From an uncultured Muribaculaceae bacterium (GTDB lineage Bacteria > Bacteroidota > Bacteroidia > Bacteroidales > Muribaculaceae), in the NCBI GenBank assembly GCA_910578805.1, contig CAJTRS010000001.1, positions 1 to 25,496 on the forward strand: 25,496 nt of DNA. Direction: 5' to 3'. Made by a program: the position numbers and the translations under genes. This document shows positions 15,556-23,760 of the stretch, one piece after another. A model generated the notes under the pieces. That model made no database searches, was not told the origin of the DNA, and saw only the letters and a program-made list of their open reading frames with translations. The stretch's first letter is position 1, and each line of letters begins with the position of its first letter.

Positions 15556-16659
15556 ATGTACAAGTTTGACAAACGTATTGTAATCACCCTCGATGCCGGA
15601 GGCACCAACTTCGTTTTCGGAGCGATGCAGTCCAATGACTTCATACTGCCCCCCGTGACAATGCCTTCCAACGCCCATGACCTCGACCTCTGCCTTTCGA
15701 CAATGGTAAAAGGGTTTGAACAGATAATCTCACAACTCGACCAGAAACCGGTGGCCATAAGTTTCGCTTTTCCGGGACCGGCCGATTACCCCAACGGCAT
15801 AATAGGCGGATACCTGCCTAACTTCCCCTCATTCCGTAACGGAGTGGCTCTCGGACCGTTCCTTGAAGAGAAGTTCAACATACCCGTTTACATCAACAAC
15901 GACGGCGACCTCTTTGCCTACGGCGAAGCCATCGGAGGCATTCTGCCCGAGATAAACAACCGGCTGGCCGAAATGGGAAGCACCAAGCGATACACCAATC
16001 TGCTCGGATACACATTCGGCACAGGGTTCGGAATGGGTATGGTAATCGACAACCATCTCAACCGCGGCAACAACTCCTGCGCCGAGACTTTCTGCCTGCG
16101 TCACAAGAACCACCCGGAAGTATTCGTGGAGGAGGGTGTGGCCATTCGTGCAATCAAGCGCGTATATGCAGAAAAATCAGGTGACATAAACCACACATTC
16201 GAACCCAAAGATATATGCGACATCGCTGAAGGCAAGATTCCGGGCAACCGCGAGGCTGCCATAGAAGCATTCGAGACATTCGGCGAAGTGGCCGGCGACG
16301 CTATAGCCACCGCCGTTACCCTGACCGATTCTCTCGTGGTGCTCGGCGGCGGACTCACCGGAGCACGCAAATATTTCATGCCTTCGCTGCTCGGACAGCT
16401 TCGCGGTGTGCTCCACTCCATAAAAGGCGAAGAGATTCCACGTCTCCCCGAGAAAGTGTTTGATCTGGACAATGAAGAGGAATTTGTCAACTTTGCCCAC
16501 GGCGCAGCACGTCCGATCAAAGTCTATGGTACAGACCGCACTGTGATCTACGACCCGATGAAATCGACAGGTGTGGCCATTTCCAGACTCGGAGCCAGCA
16601 AAGCCATATCCATCGGCGCCTATTCATTTGCCCTTTCCATGCTTGACGCAAAAGAATAA
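15556..16659 (+). CDS. ROK-family sugar kinase-like protein
   Basis: A 367-residue member of the ROK branch of the sugar kinase/actin superfamily. The phosphate motif ITLDAGGTNFVFG is at about 9-21. ISFAFPGPADYPNG and the catalytic-base Asp D116 in INNDGDLFAYGEA follow, then GYTFGTGFGMGMV and LVVLGGGLTGARKYF (adenosine motif). These support an ATP-dependent sugar kinase such as glucokinase or an amino-sugar kinase; the sugar cannot be told. The zinc motif typical of ROK proteins (GH near CXCGXXGC) is absent; the equivalent stretch reads CAETFCLRHKNHPEVFVEEG. It is longer than many ROK kinases (about 300). Single-gene unit with its own promoter and terminator. Confidence 0.86.
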   Translation: MYKFDKRIVITLDAGGTNFVFGAMQSNDFILPPVTMPSNAHDLDLCLSTMVKGFEQIISQLDQKPVAISFAFPGPADYPNGIIGGYLPNFPSFRNGVALGPFLEEKFNIPVYINNDGDLFAYGEAIGGILPEINNRLAEMGSTKRYTNLLGYTFGTGFGMGMVIDNHLNRGNNSCAETFCLRHKNHPEVFVEEGVAIRAIKRVYAEKSGDINHTFEPKDICDIAEGKIPGNREAAIEAFETFGEVAGDAIATAVTLTDSLVVLGGGLTGARKYFMPSLLGQLRGVLHSIKGEEIPRLPEKVFDLDNEEEFVNFAHGAARPIKVYGTDRTVIYDPMKSTGVAISRLGASKAISIGAYSFALSMLDAKE

Positions 16660-16679
16660 TATCCACATCATACATACTC

Positions 16680-16716
16680 AAAAAAACGCCTTCCACATGT
16701 GGAAGGCGTTTTTTGA
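16680..16716. terminator. Bidirectional palindromic terminator
   Basis: A perfect 34-bp palindrome at 16681-16714: AAAAAACGCCTTCCACA followed by its exact complement ending in TTTTTT. The GC core with A and T tracts on the two sides makes a terminator for both the ROK gene (plus) and the CPBP gene (minus), whose stop is 30 nt away. Confidence 0.92.
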
Positions 16717-16743
16717 TATTGATAACGGAGCCAAAACAAAAGA

Positions 16744-17619
16744 TCAATCCGTACGTTTCAGCACATATCGGTTACGGCGGTATATAATACCGATAAACCC
16801 TATGGTCAATGAAGCGCTAAGCACTATCCACGGCCAATATATGGCTGAATCTCCCACACCTATGGCATTGACATCTACGCTTACATATTCGTTTTTCACC
16901 AGCCACATCGACACACATGCCATAATATTGTTTGCGGCATGTGCTATGACGGCAAGCCACAGAGAGCCGCTCCACACGGCAAGGTATCCGAAAAAAGCAC
17001 CTAAAAGCATTCGCGGGACAAATCCATAAAACTGCATGTGGGCGGCGCTGAATATAACAGCGGCTATCCATACGGCAACATGCGTGTTGACACGAGCCGT
17101 GGTCATAAGCCTCTGAATACCTCCGCGAAAAAATATCTCCTCCGAAAATCCGGCAAGCACCCCCATAGTCAACACACATACCACAAGACTCATAACCGAC
17201 TTGCCGCTCATCATCACACCAATCATCTCGGCCGCCGAATCCTCGCTCGCCCTAAGCCATTGCTCCAATCCCGACATACTCTCGGGCAACCTTATATTGT
17301 CATTCCAGTCAATAATGCAATTCATGACCGGAACAGACACCATCAGTGTGACAACCACCAAAAGCACACTGATCATATCAGGACGGCGGCTCACCTGCAG
17401 AAAATCAGCCGGGCGGCGGGTTATGATCATTGCTGTGGCCACGGCAGGCAAAATAAACATCATCAGATCCTGAACCACAGTGGCTATATTGACCCGCGAG
17501 GCAGTGTCACCGGCACCCAATGCCAAGACAGCGACAAACCCACCTGCCAGACAACAGATAAGAGTTATACATACAAACAGCAAAAAACGCTGTCCTACAG
17601 GTATATTAAATTTAATCAT
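16744..17619 (-). CDS. CPBP-family intramembrane metalloprotease-like protein
   Basis: A 291-residue inner-membrane protein with about eight hydrophobic helices. The CPBP (Rce1-like/Abi) motifs are complete: EEIFFR (E160, E161, R165), a His in SAAHMQFYGF (H194), and HAANN (H227, N230/N231). These residues form the proposed catalytic or metal site of Rce1-type proteases. Bacterial members cleave membrane peptides or act in bacteriocin self-immunity; the substrate here is unknown and no bacteriocin gene is nearby. It is the second gene of a minus-strand pair, 15 nt after trmN6, and ends at a bidirectional terminator. Confidence 0.88.
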   Translation of the reverse strand: MIKFNIPVGQRFLLFVCITLICCLAGGFVAVLALGAGDTASRVNIATVVQDLMMFILPAVATAMIITRRPADFLQVSRRPDMISVLLVVVTLMVSVPVMNCIIDWNDNIRLPESMSGLEQWLRASEDSAAEMIGVMMSGKSVMSLVVCVLTMGVLAGFSEEIFFRGGIQRLMTTARVNTHVAVWIAAVIFSAAHMQFYGFVPRMLLGAFFGYLAVWSGSLWLAVIAHAANNIMACVSMWLVKNEYVSVDVNAIGVGDSAIYWPWIVLSASLTIGFIGIIYRRNRYVLKRTD

Positions 17620-17634
17620 ACAAAACTGTTTTTT

Positions 17635-18360
17635 TTAGAATTCAAGATAAAAATCACCAGTAAGTGACCTGTACTCATCGGAATAAACATTGTTGGCGGA
17701 GCGTATATCCACACGGTCTATTGCCAACGGTCCGGCATCGCGGCTCACCTCCCACATTAGCCTCACGGCATCGCGCCCTTTCACCGAACACACTTCGGTA
17801 ATACGGCGCACATACAGACGGTTCATCATACACTCCCACTCAATATCGGCACGCCTGTCGGCCGGAGACACCATACACAGACGGCCATGCTCCGTCAGAG
17901 CCGAAGCGGCAATCTTCACAAGCGAGGCATAAGTCAACGTCCCTTCATGTCGTGCCATACTTCTGCCATCATCGGGGGCTTTGAGCGAATTGGCAAAATA
18001 CGGCGGATTACTCACGATCAGATCGGGCGCCGGCAAAGACCGCCAGATGCGTGTCACATCGCCATGCACCACCTTTACAGCATCAGGCCACGGTGAAGAA
18101 GCCACATTATATGAAGCTTCACGACATGCACCGGCATCGATATCCACAGCCGTCATCTCCACTCCGGCACGCTGAACCAGCATCAAGGCTATCAGACCGG
18201 TTCCGCACCCCACGTCCCAAGCCCTGACGACACCGTCCACCCGGGCCCATGCGCCAAGCATCACGCCGTCAGTGCCCACCTTCATGGCACTGAGCGAATT
18301 ACTCAACTCAAACCGCTTGAATCTGAACGTCGGACACTTACCCATAGAAATATCGGTCAT
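17635..18360 (-). CDS. trmN6: tRNA1(Val) (adenine37-N6)-methyltransferase
   Basis: A 241-residue SAM-dependent methyltransferase of the YfiC/TrmN6 type, which methylates A37 of tRNA-Val. The N-terminal FRFKRFELSNSLSAMKVGTD carries the family's substrate-side signature (F-x-V/M-K-V-G-T-D). The SAM loop is DVGCGTG at 49-55, the ribose-binding acidic residue lies in TAVDIDAGA, and the catalytic NPPY is at 118-121. NPPY methylates exocyclic amines. The ATG at 18360 has a consensus promoter close upstream. First gene of an operon with the CPBP gene, divergent from panC. Confidence 0.9.
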   Translation of the reverse strand: MTDISMGKCPTFRFKRFELSNSLSAMKVGTDGVMLGAWARVDGVVRAWDVGCGTGLIALMLVQRAGVEMTAVDIDAGACREASYNVASSPWPDAVKVVHGDVTRIWRSLPAPDLIVSNPPYFANSLKAPDDGRSMARHEGTLTYASLVKIAASALTEHGRLCMVSPADRRADIEWECMMNRLYVRRITEVCSVKGRDAVRLMWEVSRDAGPLAIDRVDIRSANNVYSDEYRSLTGDFYLEF

Positions 18361-18375
18361 TTACATTATTCACTG

Positions 18376-18406
18376 CAAAAATACAAAAATAAAAACCACC
18401 CGCAAA
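18376..18406 (-). promoter_or_regulatory. Promoter of the trmN6-CPBP operon
   Basis: On the minus strand, TTTG (18403-18406), a 19-nt spacer and TATTTTTG (18376-18383). The leader is short, about 10-15 nt. A second, overlapping TATTTTTG lies at 18384-18391. Confidence 0.75.
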
Positions 18407-18428
18407 AACTCAAAATAAGAGAACGGGG

Positions 18429-18460
18429 GTTGATAGTGAGGGAATAAATGATTAAATTTG
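18429..18460 (+). promoter_or_regulatory. Promoter of panC
   Basis: GTTG (18429-18432), a 20-nt spacer and TAAATTTG (18453-18460). It leaves a leader of about 80 nt before the panC ATG. It is divergent from the trmN6 promoter, with about 20 nt between the two -33 elements. Confidence 0.75.
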
Positions 18461-18543
18461 CGGCGCCGTTGTGATGTGTCGTGCTGTAATGTGTCGGCAC
18501 TTATCGTGGCTTGGATTAAAATACTATAGTATATATTCAGAAA

Positions 18544-19386
18544 ATGAAAGTCATACGTAGCGTGAAAGAGCTTACCGAAACCATGGTACAGCTCCGTAAC
18601 GAGAATAAATCGATAGGACTTGTGCCAACTATGGGCGCTCTTCATGCGGGGCATCTGTCGCTGATGGAACGTGCCCGTAAAGAAAACGACGTGGTGGTGG
18701 CAAGCGTTTTTGTCAACCCAACACAGTTCAACAACCCCACCGACCTGGCCACATATCCACGCACAGAGGAAGCCGACTGCCGGCTTATGACCGATGCCGG
18801 TGTGGACTATGCCTTCATTCCTTCGGTAGAGGAGGTGTATCCCGAACCTGACACCAGGGTATTTGACCTCGGCGAAGTGGCCGCAGTCATGGAAGGCCCC
18901 ATGAGACCGGGACATTTCAACGGTGTGGCGCAGATCGTGAGCAAGTTGTTTGCAATGGTCACCCCTACCCGGGCTTATTTCGGCGAGAAGGATTTCCAGC
19001 AGATTGCCGTAATCCGCCGCATGGTGCAGTTAGAGAATTTCGAAATCGAAATCGTTGACTGCCCGATAAAACGTCATGATGACGGTCTGGCCATGTCAAG
19101 CCGCAATGTCCGCCTCACTCCGGATCAGCGTAAAGTGGCTCCGGCCATACACCGGATTCTTGCCGAAAGCACAGGATTAAAGCACACCCTTGCCGTTGAA
19201 GAACTCAAACGCAAGGTAATAGCCGAAATCGACGCTCAGCCTTTTATGAAAACAGAATATTTCGAAATAGTGCACCCGCTCACCATGCAGCCCGTAGCAT
19301 CATGGTCCGATACCGATATACCCGTAGGCTGTATCACGGTATATTGCGGCGATGTGCGCCTGATCGATAACATAAAATACGCTTGA
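18544..19386 (+). CDS. panC: Pantothenate synthetase
   Basis: PanC joins pantoate and beta-alanine using ATP, the last step of vitamin B5 synthesis. At 280 residues it is the usual length. The HIGH-type motif MGALHAGH is at 30-37, SVFVNPTQF at about 54-62, the ATP-site GEKD at 147-150, and the KMSKS-equivalent MSSRN at 184-188. It sits 4 nt before panD, which makes the beta-alanine substrate, so the two form a pathway operon. panB and panE, needed for pantoate, are not in the window. Confidence 0.97.
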   Translation: MKVIRSVKELTETMVQLRNENKSIGLVPTMGALHAGHLSLMERARKENDVVVASVFVNPTQFNNPTDLATYPRTEEADCRLMTDAGVDYAFIPSVEEVYPEPDTRVFDLGEVAAVMEGPMRPGHFNGVAQIVSKLFAMVTPTRAYFGEKDFQQIAVIRRMVQLENFEIEIVDCPIKRHDDGLAMSSRNVRLTPDQRKVAPAIHRILAESTGLKHTLAVEELKRKVIAEIDAQPFMKTEYFEIVHPLTMQPVASWSDTDIPVGCITVYCGDVRLIDNIKYA

Positions 19387-19390
19387 AAAA

Positions 19391-19744
19391 ATGATACAGG
19401 TAGAAATGCTCAAATCCAAGATTCACCGTGTGACAGTCACAGAGGCCAATCTTGATTATATAGGCAGCATAACCATAGACAGCGATCTGCTCGATGCGGC
19501 AGGAATACTGCCGGGAGAGAGAGTATATATCGTTGACAACAACAATGGCGAACGGTTTGACACCTATACCATAGCCGGCGAACGCGGAAGCGGAGTAATA
19601 TGCCTCAACGGCGCCGCAGCCCGCAAGGTACACCGCGGCGACATAGTGATCATCATGAGCTATGCCACAATGACCATAGAAGAAGCTCGCTCATTCCGGC
19701 CCACGGTAATCTTCCCCGACACCGCCACCAACCGGCTCGTATGA
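19391..19744 (+). CDS. panD: Aspartate 1-decarboxylase (pyruvoyl-dependent)
   Basis: PanD makes beta-alanine from aspartate. The 117 residues include the self-cleavage site Gly25-Ser26 in DYIGSITID; Ser26 becomes the pyruvoyl group. The start MLKSKIHRVTVTEANLDY and GERVYIVDNNNGERF (about 42-56) match the family, including the conserved Lys10 and His12 region. GVICLNGAAARKVHRGD is the conserved C-terminal core. ATG 19391 aligns well with the E. coli start. Confidence 0.97.
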   Translation: MIQVEMLKSKIHRVTVTEANLDYIGSITIDSDLLDAAGILPGERVYIVDNNNGERFDTYTIAGERGSGVICLNGAAARKVHRGDIVIIMSYATMTIEEARSFRPTVIFPDTATNRLV

Positions 19745-19803
19745 ACAGCATGCCGCAAACAGCAAATATATTAACACGACAAAATATTCCCACCTACTGA
19801 TAT

Positions 19804-21141
19804 ATGTTTGAAAATCTTAGCGAAAGACTTGAACGAAGCCTGAAAATCCTTAAGGGACAAGGCAAAATCACAGAAATCAACGTTGCCGAAACCCTGAAGG
19901 ACGTGCGCCGTGCGCTGCTTGATGCTGACGTCAACTATAAGGTGGCCAAGCAATTTACTGACACAGTAAAACAGAAAGCCTTAGGCCAGAACGTGCTTAC
20001 CGCCGTCAAACCGGGCGAAATGATGGTGAAAATAGTCCATGACGAACTGGCCGCGCTAATGGGAGGCGAAACCGCACAGCTAAATCTGTCGGGCAATCCC
20101 ACCGTAATACTGATGTCGGGACTTCAAGGCTCCGGTAAGACCACATTCTCCGGCAAGATCGCCAAGAAACTGAAAAGCGAAAAAGCCAAACGTCCTCTGT
20201 TAGTGGCCTGCGACGTTTATCGTCCGGCAGCCATAGAACAGCTAAAAGTTCTTGGCTCCCAGATAGACGTTCCCGTATATACAGAAGAGGGAAACAAAAA
20301 TCCGGTGGAAATAGCCCTCAACGGCATCAAATATGCCAAAGCCAATCATCTTGATCTCGTGATAGTCGATACAGCCGGACGTCTGGCCGTGGACGAACAG
20401 ATGATGGAGGAGATTTCGGCCATCAAGCAAGCGATAAAGCCTCAGGAGACACTATTTGTGGTTGACTCCATGACCGGTCAGGACGCTGTGAATACCGCCA
20501 AGGAATTCAATGACCGTTTAGACTTCGACGGAGTGGTGCTTACCAAACTCGACGGTGATACCCGCGGCGGTGCTGCGCTGTCGATACGCACCGTGGTGAC
20601 CAAACCCATAAAATTCGTGGGAACGGGTGAGAAGATGGACGCCTTGGACCTGTTCCACCCCTCGCGTATGGCCGACCGAATACTCGGCATGGGCGACATA
20701 GTATCGCTTGTGGAGAAAGCCCAGAACGCCTACGATGAAGAGGAAGCCCGCAAGCTCCAACGCAAATTGGCCAAAAACCAGTTTGACTTCAACGACTATC
20801 TCCATCAGATTCAGCAGATAAAGAAGATGGGAAACCTAAAGGACCTTGCAGCCATGATTCCCGGAGTGGGCAAAGCCATAAAAGATGTGGATATCGATGA
20901 CAACGCATTCAAGGGTATCGAAGCCATAATTCAGTCAATGACAGCTAAAGAGCGTGCAAATCCTCAGATAATCAACACAAGCCGCCGGCAGCGTATAGCC
21001 CGTGGATCCGGCACAACCCTTGTGGAAGTCAACCGCATGCTCAAGCAGTTTGAGCAGATGCGCAAGGTCATGAAGATGGCCACCACCATGAAAAATCCCA
21101 TGAAAATGATGCGCAATATGCGCCAACAGCGCCCCAGATAA
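19804..21141 (+). CDS. ffh: Signal recognition particle GTPase Ffh
   Basis: Ffh binds signal sequences and the SRP RNA and targets inner-membrane proteins co-translationally. At 445 residues it is typical. The N domain spans about 1-90. The G domain has its P-loop GLQGSGKTT at 106-114, DVYRPAAIEQL, DTAGR at 189-193, and TKLDGDTRGGAALS. The methionine-rich M domain (about 330-440) includes IPGVGKAIKDVD and ends in MKMATTMKNPMKMMRNM. The SRP RNA gene itself is not visible nearby. It is 59 nt after panD without a clear promoter and 42 nt before folD. Confidence 0.97.
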   Translation: MFENLSERLERSLKILKGQGKITEINVAETLKDVRRALLDADVNYKVAKQFTDTVKQKALGQNVLTAVKPGEMMVKIVHDELAALMGGETAQLNLSGNPTVILMSGLQGSGKTTFSGKIAKKLKSEKAKRPLLVACDVYRPAAIEQLKVLGSQIDVPVYTEEGNKNPVEIALNGIKYAKANHLDLVIVDTAGRLAVDEQMMEEISAIKQAIKPQETLFVVDSMTGQDAVNTAKEFNDRLDFDGVVLTKLDGDTRGGAALSIRTVVTKPIKFVGTGEKMDALDLFHPSRMADRILGMGDIVSLVEKAQNAYDEEEARKLQRKLAKNQFDFNDYLHQIQQIKKMGNLKDLAAMIPGVGKAIKDVDIDDNAFKGIEAIIQSMTAKERANPQIINTSRRQRIARGSGTTLVEVNRMLKQFEQMRKVMKMATTMKNPMKMMRNMRQQRPR

Positions 21142-21183
21142 TAATATAAACACGAATCATACACACGACAATTTTACGATAAT

Positions 21184-22068
21184 ATGCTCATAGACGGTAA
21201 GAAAGTTTCAGCCGACATCAAATCGGAGATCGCGGCGACAGTGGCTCAGATGGTAGCCGACGGACAAAAACGCCCTCACCTTGCAGCCATTCTTGTGGGT
21301 CACGATGGCGGCAGCGAAACCTACGTGGCCAACAAGGTGAAAGCCTGCGAGGCATGTGGTTTCAAATCAACACTGATTCGATTTGAAGACGATGTGACAG
21401 AGACCGAACTTCTCGAAGCCATAGACCGACTCAACAAAGATACCGATGTTGACGGATTCATAGTGCAACTCCCCCTGCCACGGCACATCAATGAGCAGCA
21501 CATTATCGAAGCCATCGATTACCGAAAGGACGTTGATGGATTCCACCCCGTCAATGTAGGCCGTATGTCCATAGGCCTGCCATGTTTTGTTTCGGCCACA
21601 CCCGCCGGAATAATGGAACTGCTGGGTCGCTACGACATACCCACCCGCGGCGCACGCTGCGTGGTACTGGGCCGAAGCAACATCGTAGGCAAACCGGTGG
21701 CCAATCTGATGATGCAGAAAGCTAAGCCCGGTAATGCCACTGTGACCGTGTGCCACAGCGCCACACCCGACATCAAGGAAATATGCCGGGAAGCCGACAT
21801 AATCATTGCCGCTCTCGGCAGCCCAGGCTTCGTCACCGCCGACATGGTCAAACCCGGAGCTGTGATAATAGATGTGGGCACCACACGTGTGCCCGACGCT
21901 TCACGAAAAAACGGCTACCGGCTTAGCGGCGATGTCGATTTTGCCAATGTGGAACCGCTATGCTCGCATATATCACCGGTGCCTGGAGGCGTAGGCCCCA
22001 TGACCATAGCCTCTCTAATGAAGAATACCCTTTTGGCAGCCCGGCATGAAATATATCCGGCTGTGTAA
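21184..22068 (+). CDS. folD: Bifunctional methylene-THF dehydrogenase/cyclohydrolase
   Basis: FolD interconverts 5,10-methylene-THF and 10-formyl-THF; 10-formyl-THF is the cofactor used by PurH. At 294 residues it is full length. Catalytic Tyr47 and Lys51 are in SETYVANKVKACEACG, QLPLPRHI is the active-site strand, VVLGRSNIVGKPVANL is the NAD(P)-binding loop, and PVPGGVGPMTIASLM the folate-site motif near the C-terminus. The ATG at 21184 gives the standard short N-terminus before LIDGKKVSA. Probably the end of the panC-panD-ffh-folD transcript. Confidence 0.97.
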   Translation: MLIDGKKVSADIKSEIAATVAQMVADGQKRPHLAAILVGHDGGSETYVANKVKACEACGFKSTLIRFEDDVTETELLEAIDRLNKDTDVDGFIVQLPLPRHINEQHIIEAIDYRKDVDGFHPVNVGRMSIGLPCFVSATPAGIMELLGRYDIPTRGARCVVLGRSNIVGKPVANLMMQKAKPGNATVTVCHSATPDIKEICREADIIIAALGSPGFVTADMVKPGAVIIDVGTTRVPDASRKNGYRLSGDVDFANVEPLCSHISPVPGGVGPMTIASLMKNTLLAARHEIYPAV

Positions 22069-22160
22069 TTTCTGCGTAATGACAATCGACTAATTCCAAA
22101 GGCTTTAATCGCAAAAGCACAAATATTTGCAACAAACACGGCAAAAAACAGCAAGAATGT

Positions 22161-22191
22161 ATTGCCAATACGGATTTTTTGCTTAACTTTG
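22161..22191 (+). promoter_or_regulatory. Promoter of tRNA-His
   Basis: ATTG (22161-22164), a 19-nt spacer and TAACTTTG (22184-22191). It has the same -33 base and spacing as the tRNA-Glu promoter, and lies 42 nt upstream of the tRNA. Confidence 0.78.
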
Positions 22192-22233
22192 CAGCGTCAA
22201 AATCGGAGAGACGATTTATAAAGACATTCAGAT

Positions 22234-22308
<75 letters not shown>

Positions 22309-22311
22309 CTT

Positions 22312-22349
22312 AAAAATAAGGAGAGTTTTTTGACTCTCCTTATTTTTTT
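22312..22349 (+). terminator. tRNA-His terminator
   Basis: A 15-bp stem, 22312-22326 with 22333-22347 (core AAGGAGAGT/ACTCTCCTT), has a 6-nt loop and a run of seven T. Strong intrinsic terminator 3 nt after the tRNA. Confidence 0.92.
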
Positions 22350-22364
22350 CATAAACCTTTAACG

Positions 22365-22397
22365 TATATATGTCTTGCGCGATGCAAGACATATATA
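22365..22397. repeat. Perfect inverted repeat upstream of the OmpA-family gene
   Basis: TATATATGTCTTGC (22365-22378) and its exact complement (22384-22397) flank a 5-nt loop GCGAT. It lies just after the tRNA-His terminator and about 37 nt before the -7 element of the next gene. No U tract as strong as the preceding terminator follows (only TTT), so an operator or an RNA hairpin are both possible. Confidence 0.75.
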
Positions 22398-22433
22398 TTT
22401 GACCATGTTTACGCATCTTTGACTTTTTCTTAG

Positions 22434-22441
22434 TATATTTG
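22434..22441 (+). promoter_or_regulatory. -7 element of the OmpA-family gene
   Basis: TATATTTG matches TAnnTTTG, 37 nt before the ATG at 22479. The -33 region is weak (GTTTA at 22407-22411, 22-nt spacer). Confidence 0.65.
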
Positions 22442-22478
22442 CACATAATAATCATTACATACAAGCAATACGACCAAA

Positions 22479-23612
22479 ATGAAAAAGCTACTCATTGCGG
22501 CACTTGCAGCTGCCGGCATTCTTTCATCACATGCACAACAAGATGCTTATTATATACCCAAAGTTGACCACAACCTGTCGATAGGACTTGACGGAGGTGT
22601 GACCACCACTCTGGCACGCCACCATCAATTTTTCGGCGACATGCGAGGCATGATAGGCATGCATTTTCAGAAACAGATTTCGCCCGGATTTGCACTTGGA
22701 GTCGAGGGAGCATGGGGCATCAACACCTCATCATGGTTCGGTGTGAGAAGACCTACCGTATTTGACAACTCCTATGTAGGCGTTTACGGAGGCTTCAATC
22801 TGTTCAACATCATCGGCGGATTCCGCCAGCGCCTATTCGACATGGAACTCGTGCTCGGAGCCGGCTGGGGACACGACTACACTTACGGCGGCCCCAATGC
22901 CGACGGAGACGAGGACTACAACTATGCCGAAGCCAAATTAGGACTGAACTTCAATTTCAATCTCAACCGACACATAACTTTGTCGCTCAAACCGGCGATA
23001 GCCGGTAATCTATCCGGCTCCATTTACGGTGGCTCGCGTGAGGCATTTGCCCGCAATAATCTTATGTTCAACTGCCTCGCAGGTTTCACATATCATTTCG
23101 ACCCCGGATTTGTAAAAGCAGAAAGAGCCAATCCCGATGAAGTGAACACTCTGAACACACGTATCAACGACCTGCGCACCCAGATTGACAGCTACAAGGC
23201 ATCAACTGCCGCTAATCAGGCACGCACTGCGGCACTTGCAGCCGAACTGGAAGCCTGCAACAACCGCAAGCCTGAAAAAGTGGCTGAAACCAACGGGTTC
23301 ATCTGCAACATTCTCTACCGATTCGACAGCGACCGCATATACACTGACCAGCAGCCCTACATGGAATCCGTGGCCAAATACCTAAAGGACAACCCGCAAG
23401 CAAAGGTAACGGTCAGAGGTTATGCCTCACCGGAAGGATCAGAAGCCTACAATGTAAAACTCGCACAATCACGCGCTGAATCCGTAAAAAATATGCTCGT
23501 GAACCGCTACGGTATCTCAGCCGACCGTATCTCAGCCCAAGGCGACGGCATAAGCCACGTATCAGACAAACGTTCATGGAACCGTGTTTCCATCTGTACC
23601 GTACAGAACTGA
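22479..23612 (+). CDS. OmpA-family outer-membrane protein
   Basis: A 377-residue exported protein. The signal peptide (1-19, ending SHA) is followed by an N-terminal beta-barrel (about 25-210) with alternating strands rich in Gly, Tyr and Phe. A helical linker rich in Asn, Arg and Ala (about 220-262) comes next. The C-terminal OmpA-like peptidoglycan-binding domain (about 265-377) contains ILYRFDSDRIYTDQQ, VTVRGYASPEGSEAYN and SRAESVKNMLVNRYGI. By alignment with E. coli OmpA, the conserved Arg is present (R332) but the Asp that contacts diaminopimelate is Ser (S317). The GYASPEG form is familiar in Bacteroidetes proteins. It probably anchors the outer membrane to the wall. Single gene with a terminator. 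Confidence 0.9.
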   Translation: MKKLLIAALAAAGILSSHAQQDAYYIPKVDHNLSIGLDGGVTTTLARHHQFFGDMRGMIGMHFQKQISPGFALGVEGAWGINTSSWFGVRRPTVFDNSYVGVYGGFNLFNIIGGFRQRLFDMELVLGAGWGHDYTYGGPNADGDEDYNYAEAKLGLNFNFNLNRHITLSLKPAIAGNLSGSIYGGSREAFARNNLMFNCLAGFTYHFDPGFVKAERANPDEVNTLNTRINDLRTQIDSYKASTAANQARTAALAAELEACNNRKPEKVAETNGFICNILYRFDSDRIYTDQQPYMESVAKYLKDNPQAKVTVRGYASPEGSEAYNVKLAQSRAESVKNMLVNRYGISADRISAQGDGISHVSDKRSWNRVSICTVQN

Positions 23613-23648
23613 CACAACCCGTAATATACTTTAAATTTCTTACATACC

Positions 23649-23688
23649 GCTCCGCACGCGATGTTGCCATCGTTGCGGAGCGTTTCTG
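23649..23688 (+). terminator. Terminator of the OmpA-family gene
   Basis: GCTCCGCA (23649-23656) pairs with TGCGGAGC (23674-23681), and the inner CGATG/CATCG (23659-23663 with 23668-23672) extends the stem around a TTGC loop; GTTTCTG follows. The T tract is weak but the stem is strong. Confidence 0.75.
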
Positions 23689-23760
23689 TAAACATTAATG
23701 ACCTAACAACCGTTATAATGTAGAAAACATTCATCACCGATTTTAAATCCTGACATACCG

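Noticed and set aside
17038..17667. Plus-strand open frame of 209 codons opposite the CPBP gene
   Set aside because: Rich in His, Gln, Arg and Thr without hydrophobic core pattern; antisense shadow of a membrane protein gene with complete CPBP motifs.
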